A DNA stretch of 8,240 nucleotides from a bacterium (GTDB lineage Bacteria > Bacillota_I > Bacilli_A > RF39 > UBA660). The notes under the pieces are model-generated. The model was not told where the DNA came from. It worked only from the letters and a program-made list of their open reading frames with translations, and searched no databases. This document shows, piece after piece, positions 6,868 to 8,240 of the stretch (within the stretch, counting starts at the first letter, position 1; every line of letters starts with the position of its first letter). The DNA is taken from contig RKAN01000076.1 in the NCBI GenBank assembly GCA_014845975.1, positions 1 through 8,240 of the forward strand. The letters are read 5' to 3'. The position numbers and the translations under genes were made by a program.

Positions 6868-8238
6868 TTATATCCCCCTAGTTTTTACATAAATTTTATC
6901 TTGATTTAATAATTCTTTTAATGAATGTTTTTGATGATTTTTATCAATTAAATAACAATTCAAGCAATCTGTAACACTTTCTTTTGTCATTAAAATACCT
7001 GAATAATTCTGAGGATTTTGTAATACTTCCCAACGAACTTCTTGAATAGATTCTTCAACACATTTTTTTAAAGATCTAGCTCCTGTTTTTAAATTTAAGG
7101 CATAACAAGCAATTTCTTCCAAGTAATCTTCTGTCCACATTAATTGAATTTTTAATTTTTCTAATTTTTCTTTTTCAGCAAGTAATGGACTTTCGCTAGA
7201 ATCTGTCAATATTGTCTTTAGGCTTTCTTTCGTATGACCTGTTAGTTGAACAATATTAGAAAAACGACCGATTAATTCTATTGGCATATTACCATATTTG
7301 ACTAAGTCTTCTATTTCTATTTTTGGATAAACAATATCTTCTTCTGTTCTTTTTGAGATATTGCCAAAGCCAATTTTTGTATCATGATAAGGGTTATTTA
7401 TCATATTTTTTTGATTTGCTACATCTGTAAAAGCTCCTGTTGCGAAAATTGTTAATTTTGATGTATCAAAAACGATTTCTTTTCCATTATATTTTACTTT
7501 ATATGTTGTACCTTGAAATAAGGGAAGTAAGGTATTTAAAACTCCTTTACCACTAATATCATCATTTTTTTCTGTTCCTTTTTTATCAATTTCATCAAAA
7601 ACTAAGATTCCCTCTTCAGCTTTTTTAATATCTCCATTTGCTTTCATAATTAATTGAACAATAAAATCATCATTACTAGCTCCTACATAACCTGGTACTG
7701 TAAGCTGAGTTGTATCCACAATAACCATAGGTACATTAAAGTATTTACTAACGGTTCTTGCTATTAAAGTTTTACCACTACCAGTTGGTCCAACTAAAAG
7801 ACAAGTATTTTTAGAATCAGAGTTTCCTAATTTATTCATAATAATAGATGAAATAATTATTTTTTTTGCTTGTTCTTGTCCAATAATTGTTTTATCAAAA
7901 TATTTTTTAATTGCTTTAACATCAAAAAGAGGTAATTCTTGTTCAACAGGTTGTTCAAAAGTTTCTCTTAATTCTAACAATTTTACTTGATGTTTGAATA
8001 ATTCATCATATTTTTTATTTGCGTTTGTTCCTTCATATTGAGCTGCAATATAGCATTCGTCTTTATGTTTCTCTGCGAATTGAGTCAATTGAATAAGATT
8101 GTTTGCGGATGACATACCTTGGATAATCGTATTATAGTTCATTGAGACAAAAAACAATAATAATACGGAAATCATGATAACGTGAGATTCCATCAATCTT
8201 TTGTTCTTAAGAACACCCTGCTTATTGATCTTTGTCAT
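6868..8238 (-). CDS. ClpX-like AAA+ ATPase with an N-terminal hydrophobic (membrane-anchor) segment
   Basis: Probable ATP-driven unfoldase of the ClpX/HslU clade, 456 aa from the ATG at 8238. Visible are a Lys/Arg-rich start (1-15), one hydrophobic segment (about 20-38, VIMISVLLLFFVSM and following) and a helical linker (about 42-105). The AAA+ core begins at KTIIGQEQA (116-124). It has Walker A GPTGSGKT (150-157), pore-1 GYVG (183-186), Walker B ILVFDEID (211-218), sensor 1 TIFATGAF (263-270), IGF (289-291, in the position of the ClpX loop that docks on ClpP), arginine finger GR (324-325) and sensor 2 GARSL (386-390). The ClpX zinc-binding domain and RKH loop are missing. Only two bases precede the ATG, so the ribosome binding site cannot be seen and the true start could lie upstream or at Met16 (8193). 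It is a paralogue of the next gene, which starts one base after its stop. Function and substrate are not recognised. Confidence 0.83.
   Translation of the reverse strand: MTKINKQGVLKNKRLMESHVIMISVLLLFFVSMNYNTIIQGMSSANNLIQLTQFAEKHKDECYIAAQYEGTNANKKYDELFKHQVKLLELRETFEQPVEQELPLFDVKAIKKYFDKTIIGQEQAKKIIISSIIMNKLGNSDSKNTCLLVGPTGSGKTLIARTVSKYFNVPMVIVDTTQLTVPGYVGASNDDFIVQLIMKANGDIKKAEEGILVFDEIDKKGTEKNDDISGKGVLNTLLPLFQGTTYKVKYNGKEIVFDTSKLTIFATGAFTDVANQKNMINNPYHDTKIGFGNISKRTEEDIVYPKIEIEDLVKYGNMPIELIGRFSNIVQLTGHTKESLKTILTDSSESPLLAEKEKLEKLKIQLMWTEDYLEEIACYALNLKTGARSLKKCVEESIQEVRWEVLQNPQNYSGILMTKESVTDCLNCYLIDKNHQKHSLKELLNQDKIYVKTRGI
6873..6879 (-). promoter_or_regulatory. Ribosome binding site of the 759-aa ATPase gene
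   Basis: The minus strand reads AGGGGGA, 6 bases (TATAAT), then ATG at 6866. The site lies in the last codons of the upstream ATPase gene, whose TAA stop ends one base before this ATG. This indicates translational coupling and a fixed expression ratio for the two ATPases. Confidence 0.75.
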
Positions 8239-8240
8239 TT

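Noticed and set aside
6867..6872. TATAAT just before the 759-aa ATPase ATG as a promoter -10 box
   Set aside because: No -35-like hexamer is present 16-18 bases upstream, and transcription would start inside the coding region. It is simply the spacer between ribosome binding site and ATG.
8141..8160. Promoter around a TATAAT in the 5' part of the 456-aa ATPase gene
   Set aside because: It lies within coding sequence for the hydrophobic segment and has no convincing -35 box.
4587..8238. Canonical clpX for either ATPase gene
   Set aside because: Neither has the N-terminal zinc-binding domain or the RKH loop, and both have large differences in N-terminal architecture. Only the AAA+ core is ClpX-like.
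1..8240. Mycoplasma-type code with TGA as Trp
   Set aside because: All Trp codons that could be placed are TGG and long ORFs run without internal TGA under the standard code.

Overview
All recognisable genes lie on the minus strand of a very A+T-rich window with Bacillota-type organisation. Shine-Dalgarno sites are strong and purine-rich, sigma-A promoters have perfect TATAAT boxes, hisS-aspS and prfA-prmC are adjacent as in low-GC Gram-positives, and gaps are short. Every Trp codon I can place in the long ORFs is TGG. No ORF contains an internal TGA, and the five visible stops are four TAA and one TAG. The standard bacterial code (table 11) therefore fits better than a Mycoplasma-type code. 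The best guess is an uncultured-type low-GC Bacillota (Bacilli/Erysipelotrichia-like or Clostridia); the genus cannot be read from this window.

Reading in the direction of transcription (right to left), the window opens at its right edge with two adjacent genes for ClpX-like AAA+ ATPases, 8238-6868 (456 aa) and 6866-4587 (759 aa), separated by one base. Both have complete Walker A/B, pore-1, sensor 1, arginine-finger and sensor 2 motifs. Both keep a loop resembling the ClpP-docking IGF loop. Both lack the ClpX zinc-binding domain and the RKH pore-2 loop. Their N-termini differ completely: a transmembrane segment plus short helical linker in the first, and about 385 unrecognised residues with an internal repeat in the second. 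This pair is the least explained part of the window.

Next comes a translation block. A sigma-A promoter overlapping the end of the 759-aa gene drives hisS (4534-3233) and aspS (3243-1936), which overlap by 11 bp. The AspRS is the short archaeal/eukaryotic type rather than the long bacterial type usually paired with hisS in Bacillota. An intrinsic terminator overlaps the aspS stop codon, a second weaker one follows, and it abuts the prfA promoter. prfA (RF1, 1760-705) and prmC (RF1 glutamine methyltransferase, 705 to beyond base 1) share one base. PrmC modifies the GGQ glutamine of RF1, so enzyme and substrate are co-expressed. This PrmC lacks about 40 residues at its N-terminus compared with the usual form.

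No rRNA, tRNA, CRISPR array, insertion sequence or plus-strand gene was found. The only non-coding stretch over 100 bases is 1761-1935, which holds two terminators and a promoter.
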